From JASJCL01 sp050291585 (GTDB taxonomy: Bacteria > Desulfobacterota > Desulfobacteria > Desulfobacterales > Desulfosarcinaceae): a DNA stretch of 8,397 bases. Each line of letters begins with the position of its first letter. The stretch's first letter is position 1. A program made the translations under genes and the position numbers. The notes beneath the pieces are model-generated. The model had not been told where the DNA came from. It ran no database searches and saw only the letters and a list, made by a program, of their open reading frames with translations. Location of the stretch: positions 1-8,397 of the forward strand of contig JBNKKA010000186.1 of NCBI GenBank assembly GCA_050291585.1, read 5' to 3'. Of this stretch, positions 7,094 to 8,397 are shown one piece after another.

Positions 7094-8392
7094 TCAACAA
7101 TCCGGTGATGGGTATGATGGGTTTCCGTCGGTGTCTTCTTTCACTCCCGCCGGCCAGGCATAATCTGGCGCCATGGCGGTGAAGTAGCCGCGGTCGTAGG
7201 GTAGCAGCTTGACGGAGAGGTCCGTGCCCTCGCCGACAAACCTCGACGACAGACCAAAATCTACCTCTCCTAAAAGAGTGCGCATGATATACCGCGGCAC
7301 CTCTCTCCCACTGCCTTCCCGTCGAACCCGTGTGGCGATATCGATGACGTCGTAAAGGGCCACCGGGTGTTTCTCGTTCCAACGGTTCTGGACGGCCAGG
7401 CCGGCCACATAGAGATGATGGAACTCGATGCCGGCCTGCCGGCAGGCATAGGCCAGTTCGTGGATGGTCTCTGGCGCGTCGTTGATACCGCCCAGGAGCG
7501 GGGTGTTGCAATAGACCGTAATGCCGTGGTTGTTCAACCGCCGCACCAGGCGGGCGTGATCCGGTTTGACCTCGTCGGCCACCAGGAACTGGGTCTCGAT
7601 CTCGACCCGCAGGGGGCTCACCAGGGTCAGCCGGTTCAGACTGCCCAGGGCGTCGATCGTCGCATGGGTATATCGCTGCGGTTCATAGGCAAACTTCAGA
7701 CTGCGCAGCCGCAGGGCGTTCACATGGGGCGCTTCTTCCAGGGCGCGGACGAGGTGGCGGATACGGGAGGGGGCGTCCACCACATCGGTGGGGGCGTCCA
7801 CTCCATCGGTTGGAGCGACCATGACCACATCGGTGATCCTTTCATCGTCGCGGATATAGGCCAGATCGGCGTCGGTGAATTCAGTGGCGATCTCCACACG
7901 GGTCTCATGGACGCGGGAGATGGTTGCCGATCCAGTGGGGACGATGGATACTCCCAGCCCCTCGAGTTCTCTAACCGCTGGGAGCACTGCTTCGGTAGCG
8001 AGTGATATTTTCTCACCATGCTCATGCCGCTTCGGCCGCTTCCCCAGGAAAAGCGCTTCATCTCCGATCTGGGCCATATATTGGATATCGATGGTGCCCT
8101 CATCATTGACGCGGATATTTTCCAATTCATTGGCCAGGGGCGCAAAACGCTTGAAGTACTCAGGTGTGTAAGGGCTGCGGATCCACATGAAGTTGGCATT
8201 GTCTGCCACCGGTTCCACGGCCCAGCCGCTGGTGTGCCAGTCCATCTTACCGATGGGGGTGGCCGTACAGATCCGCGGGATCACCCGGTCGGAGAGGAGA
8301 GGCGCATGGGGGTGAGCTAATTGTGGAAAGGGATCGACGTGGTCGGCAGCCCGAAATGCGGCGAGGAGCGACGTCAGTTCGGCGACTGGCAC
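7094..8392 (-). CDS. KamA (lysine 2,3-aminomutase) family protein lacking radical-SAM and PLP residues; 5' end possibly outside window
   Basis: The visible 432 residues can start at GTG 8392, but the frame stays open to the window edge, so the gene may be longer. Residues about 148-386 follow the KamA barrel: DLAYIRDDERITDVV (176-190), APHV (221-224), EPQRYT (237-242), LLGGIND (299-305) and VPRYIM (365-370). Against the classical clostridial enzyme, recalled from memory, the catalytic set is gone. The CxxxCxxC motif reads S155-x3-S159-x2-H162. The GGD SAM motif is replaced by APTDGVDAP, where a 7-residue unit is tandemly repeated (195-208). The PLP lysine K337 aligns with D378, and the substrate aspartates D293 and D330 align with G331 and R371. 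The N-terminal 150 residues are not recognised. It is therefore unlikely to be an aminomutase. A pseudoenzyme or repurposed ligand-binding protein is the better reading. It sits 38 nt upstream of the M23-like gene on the same strand. Confidence 0.7.
   Translation of the reverse strand: MPVAELTSLLAAFRAADHVDPFPQLAHPHAPLLSDRVIPRICTATPIGKMDWHTSGWAVEPVADNANFMWIRSPYTPEYFKRFAPLANELENIRVNDEGTIDIQYMAQIGDEALFLGKRPKRHEHGEKISLATEAVLPAVRELEGLGVSIVPTGSATISRVHETRVEIATEFTDADLAYIRDDERITDVVMVAPTDGVDAPTDVVDAPSRIRHLVRALEEAPHVNALRLRSLKFAYEPQRYTHATIDALGSLNRLTLVSPLRVEIETQFLVADEVKPDHARLVRRLNNHGITVYCNTPLLGGINDAPETIHELAYACRQAGIEFHHLYVAGLAVQNRWNEKHPVALYDVIDIATRVRREGSGREVPRYIMRTLLGEVDFGLSSRFVGEGTDLSVKLLPYDRGYFTAMAPDYAWPAGVKEDTDGNPSYPSPDC
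7769..7810 (-). repeat. 21-bp in-frame tandem duplication in the KamA-like gene
   Basis: Two adjoining 21-bp units, 7769-7789 and 7790-7810, match at 19 of 21 bases. They encode TDGVDAP and TDVVDAP (residues 195-201 and 202-208). Removing one unit gives a gapless match in length to the GGD loop region of classical KamA, so the second copy is an insertion at the former SAM-binding loop. Confidence 0.85.
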
Positions 8393-8397
8393 GGATG

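Noticed and set aside
7367..8005. Forward frame (212 codons) opposite the KamA-like gene
   Set aside because: Its Gly/His-rich repeat is only the complement of the 21-bp duplication. The - strand frame has family-level homology over its length, so this one is a shadow.
7094..8392. Annotation of the KamA-like gene as an active lysine or glutamate 2,3-aminomutase
   Set aside because: The cluster cysteines, the GGD SAM motif, the PLP lysine and the substrate aspartates are all replaced, so homology does not support that activity.

Overview
The window looks like a piece of chromosome from a GC-rich, Gram-negative, probably anaerobic bacterium. The ferredoxin-dependent 2-oxoacid oxidoreductase and the hybrid kinase style (HAMP-PAS-HisKA 'HDLNNIL'-HATPase-REC) would suit a Desulfobacterota (former Deltaproteobacteria) genome. 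That placement is inferred from gene style; no marker gene confirms it.

Layout. Positions 1-388 carry no gene and hold short repeats, including a 20-bp-period tandem repeat just before the first gene. Four genes then run on the + strand with small gaps: a periplasmic substrate-binding protein (389-1579), a membrane hybrid histidine kinase with a TTG start (1601-3883), and the two subunits of indolepyruvate:ferredoxin oxidoreductase, iorA (3941-5830) and iorB (5827-6393, ATGA overlap with iorA). Two genes run on the - strand towards them: a KamA (lysine 2,3-aminomutase) family protein that enters from the right edge (7094 to at least 8392) and, 38 nt downstream of it, an M23-type metallopeptidase-like protein without a signal peptide (6390-7055). 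The two gene sets converge on one palindromic CTAG that supplies both stop codons.

How the genes may work together. The binding protein belongs to the amide/branched-chain amino acid ABC-type group, but no permease or ATPase gene is present. The next gene is a kinase with a periplasmic sensor domain, so the pair reads best as a ligand-sensing module: the binding protein catches a small molecule and reports to the kinase. The kinase carries its own receiver domain, and no DNA-binding response regulator lies in the window. Co-direction with iorAB suggests that the ligand or the output relates to aromatic amino acid, arylpyruvate or arylacetate metabolism. IorAB would convert arylpyruvates to aryl-acetyl-CoA with reduction of ferredoxin, or run in reverse.

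The most unusual item is the KamA-family protein. Aligned from memory with classical lysine 2,3-aminomutase, it keeps the fold-level landmarks (PQR-T, LL-G-IND). However, the CxxxCxxC cluster motif reads SxxxSxxH, the GGD SAM motif is lost and sits beside a 7-residue tandem duplication, and the PLP lysine and both substrate-binding aspartates are replaced. It looks like a repurposed, non-radical member of a radical-SAM family, paired with an intracellular M23-like hydrolase. IorA is also notable: both of its ferredoxin motifs lack the second cysteine (Ser and Asp instead).
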